Below, piece after piece: positions 1 to 10,389 of a stretch of 64,000 nucleotides of DNA. A program made the position numbers and the translations under genes. How positions within the stretch are numbered: the first letter of the stretch is position 1; the number at the start of each line of letters is the position of its first letter. The DNA is from Anagrus nilaparvatae (Eukaryota > Arthropoda > Insecta > Hymenoptera > Mymaridae), in assembly GCA_022575985.1 (NCBI GenBank), contig JAKSXM010000277.1, forward strand, positions 868,001-932,000. Reading direction: 5' to 3'. Under the pieces are notes generated by a model. That model had not been told where the DNA came from. It did not search any database and worked only from the letters and a program-made list of their open reading frames with translations.

Positions 1-1440
1 AATAGCACCTACAAAACTTTTTAAGAAATCAACTAATTACCACGCAAGTGATCTTATTTTCTTTGTTTTAATAAATAACAACTTTTAAGAGAAACAAATT
101 TCAAAAAACTTACCGTTAATCTACTTTTATTTCAATTTTTCTGCTTTTAAAATGTCGACCTGCTGCCGCTCAGTGCCTAAAATGGGCACAGTAGATTTAC
201 AGAATTGAAAAGGCCAATGAGAATAAAAAACTAGACCCTTTTTCAGTCAATTTTAGAAAACCAAAATCTTTTTAAGTTGCCACCATTTTTGGACAGAGGG
301 GGGTGGCCGAGTTGAGAAATAATCGCCCATATATATTATTAAAAACATAAACATATAACTGAAAAAAATTTAGAGGTTAGTTTTCCTACAAAATTTAACA
401 GAAAAATATTATTTGTCAATTAAAAAAATTGCAAACATCCTATATTATTGTATACAAAATTAAAAAATTTATTTCTATTCTTTACAAACGTTTTTAAATT
501 TATACCTTCATTATTAAATTTTCTTTTTAATGAAAATTTTCATTTTTTGGTTTAGACCTTCATTAAATTATTAAATTGAATTCTATTTATTAAAAATTAA
601 AAAGCAATAGTTAGCTAATAATATTCAAAGTCAAAAAATTTAGTTAGGTTAGTTTTACTCTAAAATGCAAATAAAATTTTAATCATTAAAAGTATATAAT
701 TATTATTAATGCACTTAACTTCACAAATAAAAATATGTTCGTTCTATTAATTTAACTACTTATAGAATTACACTTACCTTTAAATTTATTTTAGTCAAAT
801 ATTATTTTTCTCAAAACAAAATAAAATTAACATAAGCACATGTTCTTTTATTTCAATAGCAGAAGCGTGGAGAAATGCGCAAACGAACCGACGCGTACCG
901 ACAATACCGATGCGTGAATCGTAGAGAAGCCGTTGTTCGCGAACCGAACCCAAAGATTGACGCTTATAGGCTAAAAGCCAACAAACGTACCGAATGTGCG
1001 CACAGCATCTGTCGAGGCCTTTATAATATGCGCGTGGCCCACCCATTATAATTTGTCCTCCCGCCCCCATGTCCATAAATTAGTTTTTAATAATCATGTA
1101 TATTAAAAGTTTTTAATTGATCCATAAGACCAGTTTATAATTGATTAATTGTGAAGTTTTTTGAATTTTGTGTACGGTGTATATCTATTATAATTTATAC
1201 CCATGTGTTAGATGAGATTTGGCCGAGCTCGTTTAATCTCATTCCTGATGGACGCATTGTTCGAAAAAACGTGGGTTCGCAGCTGCCCTGGGTAAAACTC
1301 GGCAGTATTGATTTTTTTTTTTTTTTATTTATTTTTAAATATTGAATTTTATTTTTTATTTGAGTAATTAAATTTGCTATAGTTAATTAAAATATATTTT
1401 ATATTTTTTAAAGCCTTTTTTAAAAAATATTTTAAATTGT
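1..1440. other. A+T-rich sequence without a recognisable gene
   Basis: No coding region can be supported here. Most of the stretch is A+T-rich with short homopolymers. A GC-richer block at about 860-1075 stands out; read on the minus strand it has a TATA-like box near 1020 followed by CG-containing sequence. It could be a promoter or an LTR remnant, but no partner LTR or downstream ORF was found. The short open frame across this block resembles nothing known. Confidence 0.5.
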
Positions 1441-1445
1441 TAAAA

Positions 1446-1631
1446 GACGTCTTTTTTCACGTCCTAAATCACGTCTTTTTTCACGTCCTAAATCACGTCT
1501 TTTTTCACGTCCTAAATCACGTCTTTTTTCACGTCCGAAATTCTCATAATCGGACGTGTTTTAAGAAGTGAAAAAAGACGTGATTTAGGACGTGAAAAAA
1601 GACGTGATTTAGGATGTGAAAAAAGACGTCT
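1446..1631. repeat. Hairpin array of 24-bp units
   Basis: About four head-to-tail copies of a 24-bp unit built from CACGTCTTTTTT and CACGTCCTAAAT occupy 1446-1542. After a short spacer the same unit returns inverted at about 1572-1631. The whole block can fold into one long hairpin. No ORF or transposase is associated. Confidence 0.75.
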
Positions 1632-1639
1632 TTATCTTC

Positions 1640-2185
1640 AGGTGGGTAGTGTATGGCTTGACGTGTTGTTTTTTTAATATAGACTATACTTCCTTAGGTT
1701 ACGCTACTGTAAGGCTTGACGAGTCATTATTTTATTATAGCCTACTTCCTAAGGTTACGCTACTGTAAGGCTTGACGTGTCCTTATTTTTTTTAAAGCCT
1801 ACTTCCTTAGGTTACGCTACTGTAAGGCTTGACGTGTCGTTTTTTATTGTAGCCTACTTCCTTAGGTTACGCTACTTTAAGGCTTGACGTGTCGTTATTT
1901 TTTTTATAGCCTACTTCCTTAGGTTACGCTACTATAAGGCTTGACGTGTCGTTATTTTATTATAGCCTACTTCCTTAGGTTACGCTACTGTAAGGCTTGA
2001 CGTGTCGTTTTTTATTATAGCCTACTTCCTTAGGTTACGCTACTGTAAGGCTTGACGTTTCGTTTTTTATTAAAGCCTACTTCCTTAGGTTACGCTACTG
2101 TAAGGCTTGACGTGTCGTTTTTTATTATAGCCTACCTCCTTAGGTTACGCTACTGTAAGGCTTGACGTTTCGTTTTTTATTATAG
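1640..2185. repeat. Tandem repeat, unit about 56 bp
   Basis: Roughly nine to ten copies of a unit of about 54-58 bp follow one another. Each contains CTTCCTTAGGTTACGCTACT, then AGGCTTGACGTGTCG and a T-rich stretch. Copies differ by a few substitutions and by T-run length. It directly follows the 24-bp hairpin array. This is a local minisatellite with no coding capacity. Confidence 0.85.
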
Positions 2186-2755
2186 TTGTAGATGAGTTCG
2201 ACTTAGCTGGATGAACTTAACCTGAGGCTAAGTTCGTAATTTCAGAAGGAGTTGTCACAATAATAACTGGTAACTAATATTATTTGATATATAACTTCCA
2301 CTTTATTGATTATAGGTATAGATAATAAAAACTGTCTAATTCCTTAAGTCAAGTGAATTATTCAAACGAAAGTTGGTGTGACTCTAAGAAATGGTGGTAC
2401 TCTAATGAGTGGTGGTACTCTAATAATCAATTTGGGCTCCTGAAGGGCAATATATAATCTAATATGAATCTGCACATATTGCGAGATTTTGGGGGAAACG
2501 TCCAATACAAAAAAGCGTCAGTCTCGTCACGTCCAATTAGCGAAGGCATCCTTAATTATTACTAAGAATCGCGAGGTGGGATTTATGGCCTCACGCTATT
2601 GTGCCAGGTCAGCATCAGCGAAAATGCACCTGTGGGATCTTGTGTCGTCTGTGATATTAATTCGAATATCGGATGTACGGTGTATTATTCATAAATTTCT
2701 AATACTAGGTATATCAATTTTGACCTACCATACGTAACAACTTTCACAGATATAA
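2186..2755. other. Intergenic sequence, no gene seen
   Basis: The composition is more mixed than in the neighbouring repeats. The open frame at 2489-2737 has no recognisable domain and no homologue I can name. I see no RNA gene here. Confidence 0.4.
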
Positions 2756-3300
2756 ATTAAGTACTGCGTCCATAAAGAAAAAAAAAAATTAGTATTTTTT
2801 GTATTTTTTGGTGAAAAAAATTTTGAGAAAAAAATTTTCAAAAAATAAATTATAAGATTCGAGATATCGAGTAAAAACGATACTTCTAGATATCAGTACT
2901 TTCATGGAAAAAAATCAGGTACTACGTCCAAAAAGAAAAAAAATTATGGTATTTTTATAATTATTTTACGTAACAAATTTAAAAAAAAAAAAATTTGAAA
3001 AATTACGTATCAGATGGAGAAATCCTTTACAAACGATAATTCTAGATATTCGTATTTTGATAGGAAAAAATTAAGTATTACGTCCTAAAATAAAAAAAAT
3101 TTTGGCGTTTTTTGTATTTTTTGGCGACAAAAATTTTGAGAAAAAAATTAAAAAAAATAAATTATAAGATTCGAGGTATCGAGACACACAAACACACACA
3201 TACACACGCATACAGACTTTTTTTTACAACCTGTTTTTTAGCTTCCTGAGGTATCTAAACGTGCTTATATGCCAAAAAATCAGAAAAATAAATAAATACA
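2756..3300. repeat. A-rich subterminal repeat family, copy 1
   Basis: Degenerate units contain TACGTCCAAAAAGAAAA, long A and T runs and a segment about yellow-free of coding signal, ending in a CA-rich microsatellite, then GACTTTTTTT and TTTTAGCTTCCTGAGG. The same succession of motifs occurs at 6955-8232, inverted at 8401-9480, and in part at 23815-24554. That defines one dispersed repeat family. No coding capacity is visible in this copy. Confidence 0.7.
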
Positions 3301-3454
3301 GGTTAAATTTTTTTTGCATGTATTATGTATGAATAATGTGAGCCTGTTGAAGCTATTTATAAGCATTTTTATTATAAAAAGCTTCAATCATTTGAAATAA
3401 TTACTTGAATTTCAACCTTGATCAGCAAGCTTGATTAGCGAAAACGAAAAATAT

Positions 3455-4350
3455 AATTTAATGTAGAAAATTATTTTTTTATTATTTTCTTATTTATAAA
3501 ACATAAGAATGTTAAATAAAAATATAACGATCAGAATGGAATAAATTTTTTTATGAAATGTTATCTTTATTTCATTGTCGTTTCGAAAGACTAGCTTTCC
3601 TTGTCAAAATTTCAATAAATTTTAGTTCAAACATGTCAATAAAAAATAAAAATTAAAAAATAAAAAAGTTTTTTAACGTCAACGGTTAAAAAATTCTTTA
3701 TTTTTTAAAAAAATTCGCCCTAAAAAATTGAAGTCATAAAAACTAGTCCTTCATATATATATCTATACATAAATATTATTTTTAAATAAAAAAATTTGTG
3801 TATTACTCGGCCAATTTCAAAGAAATTACATTAAAATCAAAGTTAATGTCATATAACATAGAACAGATATTTTGTAAATGTATACAGATATATAACGTAA
3901 CACTTAAAAAAATAGTATAATTTATAAGTGGTAGTTCATAATTTACATGTATAATAAGCAGTTTTTTCCTTTTTTCCCCCTTTTTTATATAAAAACTCTT
4001 TTTCTAGACTTATTAAATTTAAAATCAAAAATAACATTTAGTTTAACAGCAGACTCATTAATGTTAAGAGTAAAAATAAAAAGTTAAAATTTTAAATAAA
4101 TTTTGTCTTTTAATTGTAAGTTTTTCTAATATTATAAAAAAGTGTACAATTGTTTTTAAAAAAATTTTTTATATAACTCAAATGTATTTTTCAGATTTCG
4201 ACAAGGAAAGCTAGCCTTTCGAAACGTCAATGAAATAAAGATAACATTTCATAAAAAAATTTGTTCCATTCTGATCGTTATATTTTTATTTAACATTCTT
4301 ATTTTTTATAAATAAGAAAATAATAAAAAAATAATTTTCTACATTAAATT
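3455..4350. mobile_element. Foldback element with arms of about 155 bp
   Basis: The left arm (3455-3612) and right arm (4196-4350) are near-exact reverse complements. They begin with AATTTAATGTAGAAAA and include a shared GCTTTCCTTGTC motif at their inner ends. The centre of about 580 bp is A+T-rich and codes for nothing recognisable. This is a non-autonomous DNA element of the foldback/MITE kind. No unambiguous target-site duplication was seen. Confidence 0.8.
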
Positions 4351-4598
4351 TTAAGTTGGAACGTGAAAATAGTATTTTATACTTTTTTTCAAATTAAGAA
4401 AAATTTCCTTTTTTTCTTACAATTTAAGAAATATTATTGTTTTACCGTATTTTTCCGTAAATTTGCCATTATTAATATTACAGGCTTTTGATTTACTTAA
4501 AAATAAAAACTTATATTTCTTACAGAAAATGTCCTTTCTACTATATTTTTTGAAATTCGGTAATCGCACTGTGTCTCTATAATTCTAATATAGTATAT

Positions 4599-4810
4599 AT
4601 CGTGATGTGTATTTATAAACAGCGGTTATTAGTATCGTTTTATAGACGTAGGAGAAACATAGATGAGGCTATATAGTAAAGCACAGTAGGGAACCTACTA
4701 TGTAGGTTCTATGCTTTACTATGCTTTACTATGTAGTCTCATCTCTATTTGTTTCTCCTACGTCTATAAAATGATACTAACAACCGCTCTTTATAATTAC
4801 GAATCACGAT
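4599..4810. mobile_element. Hairpin MITE of 212 bp
   Basis: The two halves are inverted copies, starting ATCGTGAT and ending ATCACGAT. Both halves contain a TATAGACGTAGGAGAAAC block. The element can fold almost end to end. It lies just beyond the 3' end of the Crypton-like recombinase gene and has no ORF. Confidence 0.7.
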
Positions 4811-4934
4811 CTATATTTTTTGTTACAACACTATAATATAAATAGTTTTTCAGGCAAAGATAAAAATGATTATTTAAATGAATATTACATTTTTTTATAC
4901 GAAAATGAAAAAAAAGCATTTATTTACATATACA

Positions 4935-6113
4935 TTATTCTTTTACATTCGTATTATTATTATTAATTGTAACACTACAATTATGAAAATGATAATTATT
5001 CGTTTTCGCAGAACTTGATGTATTTGGTAAAATAACATTTTTTTCAACATAAACACTTTCGGTTGATAAAGTTGAGACAGCCACTGTATTTTCTTGCATT
5101 TTTTCAACCTCTTGTTTATTATTTAAATTAGGCCTTACTATGCCATTAACAATATTTGATGCAACTTGTTTTTTGTATGCCTCTGAGTTAACAATATAAT
5201 GTTGAGCGGTTTTAATGCTATCCCACGCCCCCAATCCTTGTATAGCTTCTACACTACAACCAGCATTAGCTGCCGTGGAGGCGGAAGAACGACGTAAAGC
5301 ATGACTTGTATATAACTTCGGTTCTTCTAATTTGAGGAATTCAGCTATTTCCTTAGGAACGCTTCCTATCTTATGTATCCCAGCTGGTGCATTTAAAGAT
5401 TTTGCATTACGGTATCCCAGAAAAAAACTATTAGTTTTACAGTTTATTGGTCGTAAAGAAGCGTATTTCTTGAAATATTCATAAAAAGAGTCTGTTATGT
5501 ATACTTTCTTATTTTTTTTAGTTTTTAATACAGCAACCTTGTTAATAGCCATGTCTTTCTTGTCCTCTATATCCGCCATCTTAACATTTTTTATTTCACT
5601 CTTACGCAAGCAACCCTGGACACCAACTACCATAACAACTTTATGAAAAAGATACTGCTTGTCATCAGCTCTTTCTAAAAATTCCATCATTTTTTCTTCT
5701 GTGAGTATTCTTGAGGTTTTCGGTTCGTACCCGTCATTAACTCTCTTAATGAATGCAATTAAGGTGTTATAAAATTTAATATCTACTTTTTCACAGATGT
5801 TCATGCACAATTTTAACATAGAAAAATAACTCCACAACGTATTAGGAGAGTATTTTTCAGATAAACACATAAAATAAGTTACAACTGTTTTTTCACTTGA
5901 ATCCAAAAATTTATTATCGTTTTTCCACTTTTTAAAATTATTATACGTACGCTTGTACAAATTTTTAGTTTTCTGTGGCAACAAAAAATCATAAAGATTT
6001 TTCTCGCTAAAATTTTGAAATTTATCTCGCAGATCAATTTCTATGTTTTGAGATACTTGCATTAATTCATCACCTAAAACACTTAAATCTTCTTCTTCTC
6101 TATTATCGGTCAT
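4935..6113 (-). CDS. Crypton-like tyrosine recombinase
   Basis: An uninterrupted 392-codon reading frame encodes a tyrosine recombinase, an enzyme that cuts and rejoins DNA through a tyrosine-phosphate link and would work in the nucleus. Taking the methionine at 6113 as residue 1, the conserved set is present: Arg170 in GCLRKSE, a basic strand near 197-200, the HALR box with His271 and Arg274, Trp297 where many relatives have His or Trp, and Tyr306 in AQHYIVNS. An N-terminal helical SAM-like domain spans about residues 30-120. The tail has a NYHFHNCSVTI segment of a type seen in animal Crypton-derived proteins. The frame stays open upstream to 6344, but those 77 codons look unlike the family, so the internal start is preferred. 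No reverse transcriptase lies nearby, which argues against DIRS or Ngaro. The Crypton class is inferred from these features. Confidence 0.75.
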   Translation of the reverse strand: MTDNREEEDLSVLGDELMQVSQNIEIDLRDKFQNFSEKNLYDFLLPQKTKNLYKRTYNNFKKWKNDNKFLDSSEKTVVTYFMCLSEKYSPNTLWSYFSMLKLCMNICEKVDIKFYNTLIAFIKRVNDGYEPKTSRILTEEKMMEFLERADDKQYLFHKVVMVVGVQGCLRKSEIKNVKMADIEDKKDMAINKVAVLKTKKNKKVYITDSFYEYFKKYASLRPINCKTNSFFLGYRNAKSLNAPAGIHKIGSVPKEIAEFLKLEEPKLYTSHALRRSSASTAANAGCSVEAIQGLGAWDSIKTAQHYIVNSEAYKKQVASNIVNGIVRPNLNNKQEVEKMQENTVAVSTLSTESVYVEKNVILPNTSSSAKTNNYHFHNCSVTINNNNTNVKE

Positions 6114-6399
6114 TTTGAAAGAGCACGTGGAAATAAATAAAATTGACTTTAGAGAAATATTCCTCCTGTTCAAATGAAACAATTCCCACTCTTCAAATGC
6201 TTGCGCTCTTCCCCACTCTACAAGACTTGCTGACTTTCTCTTTTTGAAATAGTAATGAAAAGAAATAAAATAGTTACAAAAACCTCTTATCATTACTATT
6301 TTAAACAAAAAAGAGGGGATCGACAATCTCTCTCGATAAAACATATTTATTAAAGCGCTTTACCACGCCGAAAAACTACTCATATTATAGTGGCGTAAT

Positions 6400-6560
6400 G
6401 AAAAATAACTATTTTGTAATTTTTAAGTATCATTAACGATCATTTCGAACAAACATAATCTTATATTTCAAAGATATATAAGGCATTTTCATACCATTAA
6501 TTTTATTTAAAATTTTTTTACAATTTTAAATAAATTATTAAAATTTTTTAAATAATTAAT
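6400..6560. repeat. Dispersed A+T-rich repeat, copy 1 (upstream of recombinase)
   Basis: About 140 bp around ATATTTCAAAGATATATAAGG is shared with two other places: inverted at 8240-8400, where it forms the spacer of a large foldback, and at 58255-58370. This copy lies just upstream of the recombinase ORF. It may be part of a mobile unit or an unrelated insertion; nothing in the sequence decides. Confidence 0.55.
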
Positions 6561-6637
6561 ATAAATATTGCACTAGATCCAAAAGCTGCGCCTTAAATGA
6601 AAAAGAAAATGTTTCTGATTTTCTCTTGTGGTTGTCC

Positions 6638-6711
6638 GCCCTCGATAGATCAGTTGGTAGAGCGTCGGTCCGGCAAACCGAAGGTCGTGGGGTCGCATCC
6701 CGCTCGAGGCA
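6638..6711 (+). tRNA. tRNA-like sequence, probable pseudogene or SINE head
   Basis: The 74 nt fold as a tRNA. The acceptor stem closes if one extra C is bulged. An A-box-like TAGATCAGTTGGTAGAGCG is followed by a perfect 5-bp anticodon stem (TCGGT/ACCGA) around CCGGCAA, and a GTGGG/CCCGC T stem. If functional the anticodon would read GGC (Ala). Against function are C instead of U at position 33, a D-stem mismatch, the acceptor bulge and a T loop that departs from TTCRANY. There is no encoded CCA and no clear T-run terminator directly after it. Confidence 0.45.
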
Positions 6712-6954
6712 AGTTGATGCACATTTTATTTTTCATTCAAAAACATTTTTGTAAGTTAAATTATTAATTAATTTAACTTAAAAAAATTATTTAACATCAA
6801 TTAAAAAAAACGCTGCCAAGTAATTGGCACTATGGTTCCTCATTAGCAATAACAAAATGCTGTCAATGTTCTATTTTACCTAATAAAAAATTAAAATATT
6901 AGAATAATTGTGCTAAATATTCTAAATTTAATAAAGAAAGTGGATAAACTTTCC

Positions 6955-8075
6955 CCTGATACCCAAAAAAATTTCAAAACTCATAAATCCAGGTATTAAT
7001 ACTTTCAGAGAAATAAAATCGGCACTACATCAATAAAAAGATAATATTTTTTTAAGTTTTTAATGTAAAAAATTTTGAAAAAAAAATTTCGAAAAATTAC
7101 GTATCAGATGGAGAGATCCTTTAAAAACGATAATTCTAGATATTCGTACTTTCATGGGAAAAAATTAAGTATTACGTCCTAAAATAAAAAAAATTTTGGC
7201 GTTTTTTGTATTTTTTGGCGACAAAAATTTTGACAAAAAAATTTAAAAAAAATTAAGTATTAGGTCCAAAAAATTACAATAAATGATATTTCTAAAACTA
7301 GCACTTCCATGGGAATAAATTAGGTACTACGTCCAAAAAGAAAAAAATAATTGGTATTTTTTGTATTTTTTTGTGAAAAAAATTTTAGGAAAAAAATTTT
7401 CAGAAAATTAAGTATCCGATTTGAGATATCATGTGGAAACCATACTTTCAAATACAAGTACTTTCATGGAAATAAATGAGGTATTACATCCAAAATAAAA
7501 AAAAAAAAAAAGAGTTTGAGATTTTTTGATAAAAAAATGTTTGGAAAAAAAATTAGGTCTTAATTCGATAATGGTTTTGAAATATCACTAGTTACAATAT
7601 TTTCAGATATTAGTACTTTCATAGAATTAAATGAGGTATTACACCAAAAAAAAAAAAAAAATATTGCAGTTTTTTTTATTTTTCTTTTTTTTTAATTTTG
7701 ACAAAAAAAAAATTGAAAAAATTGAGTATTAGATCCAAAAAATTACAATAAACAAGGTTCTTAAAACTAGTACTTCCATGGAAATAAATTAGGTACTACG
7801 TCCAAAAAGAAAAAAAAAATGGTATTTTTTGTATTTTTTTTGTGAAAAAAATTTTAGAAAAAAAATTTTTAGACAATTAAGTATCCGATTCGAGATATCG
7901 AGTAAAAACCATACTTTCAAATATAAGTATTTTCATAGAAATAAATGAGGTATTACATCCAAATTAAAAAAAAAAAAAGTACATCGAGCTTTTTTGGTGA
8001 AAAAAATTTTGAATAAAAAAAATTTGGTCTTAATGTCGTGTTGGCAGTGAAATATCACCGGTTACAGTGCGACAT

Positions 8076-8118
<43 letters not shown>

Positions 8119-8515
8119 GACTTTTTTTAAAAACCGGTTTTTTAGCTTCCTGAGGTCTCAAAACGTGCTTATATCCCAAAATATCGAAAATCAAAATTTC
8201 ATCTATCACAAAGGTTCCTCTATGAGGAACCAATTTAATAATTTATTTAAAATTGTAAAAAAATTTTAAATAAAATTAATGGTATGAAAATGCCTTATAT
8301 ATCTTTGAAATATAAGATTATGTTTGTTCGAAATGATCGTTAATGATACTTAAAAATTGAAAAATTTGTCGAACGTTAAAATTTAATTAAAATAACTATT
8401 TTGGTTCCTCATAGAGGAACTTTTGTGATAGGTGAAATTTTGATTTTCGATATTTTGGCATATAAGCACGTTTTGAGACCTCAGGAAGCTAAAAAACCGG
8501 TTTTTAAAAAAAGTC

Positions 8516-8554
<39 letters not shown>

Positions 8555-9480
8555 ATGTATGTATGTATGTATGTCGCACTGTAACCGGTGATATTTCACA
8601 GCCAACACGACATTAAGACCAAATTTTTTTTATTCAAAATTTCTTTCACCAAAAAAGCTCGAGGTACTTTTTTTTTTTTTTTGATTTGGATGTAATACCT
8701 CATTTATTTCCACGAAAGTACTTATATTTGAAAGTATGGTTTTTACTCGAAATCTCGAATCTGATACTTAATTTTTTTTAAATTTTTTTCCCAAAATTTT
8801 TTTGCCAAAATTTTTTCATAAAAAAATACAAAAAACACCAATTTTTTTTTTTCTTTGAACGTAGTACATAATTTTCTTCCATGGAAGTACTAGTTTTAAG
8901 AACCTCTATAAAAGTAATTTACTATAAAAGTAGGACCTGATACTTAATTTTTTGAAAATTTTTTTCTCAAAATTTTTGCCGCCAAAAAATATAAAAAATG
9001 CTAATTTTTTTTTTTTTTAGGATGTAGTACTTAATGTTTTTCTACAAAAGTACGAATATTTAGAATTCTCGGTTTTAAACGATTATTTCATGTGATACGT
9101 AATTTTTCGAAATTTTTTTTTTTCAAAATTTTTTTAATAAAAAAATTAAAAAAATACAATAATTTTTCTTCTTTTTGGACGTAATACCTAATTTATTTCT
9201 AGGAAAGTTCTAATATCCAGAATTATGGTTTTAAAGGATTTCTCCATCTTATATGTAATTTTTGGAAATTTTTTTTTTTTTAATTTTTTGTTTAAAAAAA
9301 TTAAAAAAACACAATAATTTTTTTTCTTTTTGGACGTAGTACTTAATTTATTTCTATGAAAGTACTAATATCCAGAATTATGGTTTTAAAGGATTTCTCC
9401 ATCTTATATGTAATTTTTGGAAATTTTTTTTTTTTAATTTTTTGTTTAAAAAAATTAAAAAAACACAATAATTTTTTTCT
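6955..9480. repeat. Large inverted repeat of A-rich units
   Basis: The left arm (about 6955-8232) and right arm (8401-9480) carry the same units in opposite order, separated by a 168-bp spacer. Each arm ends next to the spacer in a GGTTCCTC/GAGGAACC palindrome preceded by a (CA)n/(GTAT)n tract and TTAGCTTCCTGAGG. The units repeat roughly every 150-165 bp and contain TACGTCCAAAAAGAAAA and ACTTTCATGGAAATAAAT. No coding capacity is supported; short frames crossing the microsatellite are artefacts of its low complexity. Confidence 0.75.
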
Positions 9481-9483
9481 TTT

Positions 9484-10389
9484 AAAAGAAGTAAAAATAA
9501 TTAAATGTTTTAGTTCAATCACGAATGCATTTTTAAAAGCTGCAAAAGAAAATGTTTTGAAAATACACTCATTACAATTTATTTATTTTTTTGATAATAA
9601 TGGTATTACAAATTTGTGCTTAGGATTAAAAAATTTTAAAAATTTAAACAATTTAAAATTAAACGGATAAATTTTTGAAGAAAATATTTTGCTAAGTTTA
9701 TTAAAATGTCCATTGAAATTTTTTAGTTTAAATTTTTATAATTATAACGTTAATGAAAATTCTTTACAATATTTACATAAATTAGAAGAACTAAATACTT
9801 TTGAAATTTTTTGTAGTATTAATGATAAAATTTTAAATTCTATTTCTTGTTGCTAAAATTTAAAAATATTAATTATATATAACAATTATGAAGAAGATAA
9901 TGAATTAACTTTAAGCGCTATATTAAATTTAAAAAGGTTAATGGATTTGGAAGAATTATATTTAAACTTTTTTAATGATTTTTTACACCTCACTTTATCC
10001 ATTATGTCTAAAAATTTAAATATCTTAACTTTGGATAACAGTCAAAATATTTATGATTTAGATTTAATAAATATTTTTAAAATTAGAAAATTAAAAAAAA
10101 TAACCATTATATACTTACAAAATATTACAGATAAGAATTTTGAAAATTTAGATTTTTTGGAAACATTTGAATGCATAAATTGCATTCAAGTAACTGATGA
10201 AGGCATTGAAAAATTATTAAAAAAATGTTGTTTACTAAAATATATAAAAATTATAGATTGTAATAAAATCACAAAAAAAATATAAAAAAATATAATTTTA
10301 ATATTTTAACAGAGACAATTTTGAATTGGGGTAAAAAAAATATTTTATATGCACAAATACTAAACAATAACATTTCAAGTTTAGATTAA
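9484..10389 (+). pseudogene. Broken leucine-rich-repeat (AMN1/F-box-LRR-like) gene
   Basis: A single frame runs from about 9484 to 10285 with only two nonsense codons (9668-9670 and 9854-9856). A one-step frame change in an A run near 10271-10292 leads into a matching tail that ends at 10389. The predicted product is a series of repeats of about 25 residues with the LxxLxLxxxxxITDxxL pattern, clearest in the last third (ITDKNFENL, QVTDEGIEKL). Such repeats occur in F-box/LRR and AMN1-type proteins, where they bind partners. No F-box or signal peptide is visible. It lies between A-rich repeats and may have been captured by a mobile element. Confidence 0.6.

Noticed and set aside
1225..1305. 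tRNA-like sequence with GTGGGTTCGCAGCTGC
   Set aside because: A B-box-like stretch is present, but no acceptor stem or anticodon arm can be folded.
1640..2185. CRISPR-like array of regularly spaced repeats
   Set aside because: The whole unit repeats, there are no unique spacers, and the DNA is eukaryotic.
4935..6113. Phage or bacterial integrase
   Set aside because: No bacterial neighbours, A+T-rich eukaryotic context, and the C-terminal NYHFHNCSVTI segment is of the animal Crypton type.
8030..8616. Mirror-image open frames containing poly-Cys/Val tracts
   Set aside because: They are translations of the CA/GTAT microsatellite in the two arms of one inverted repeat.
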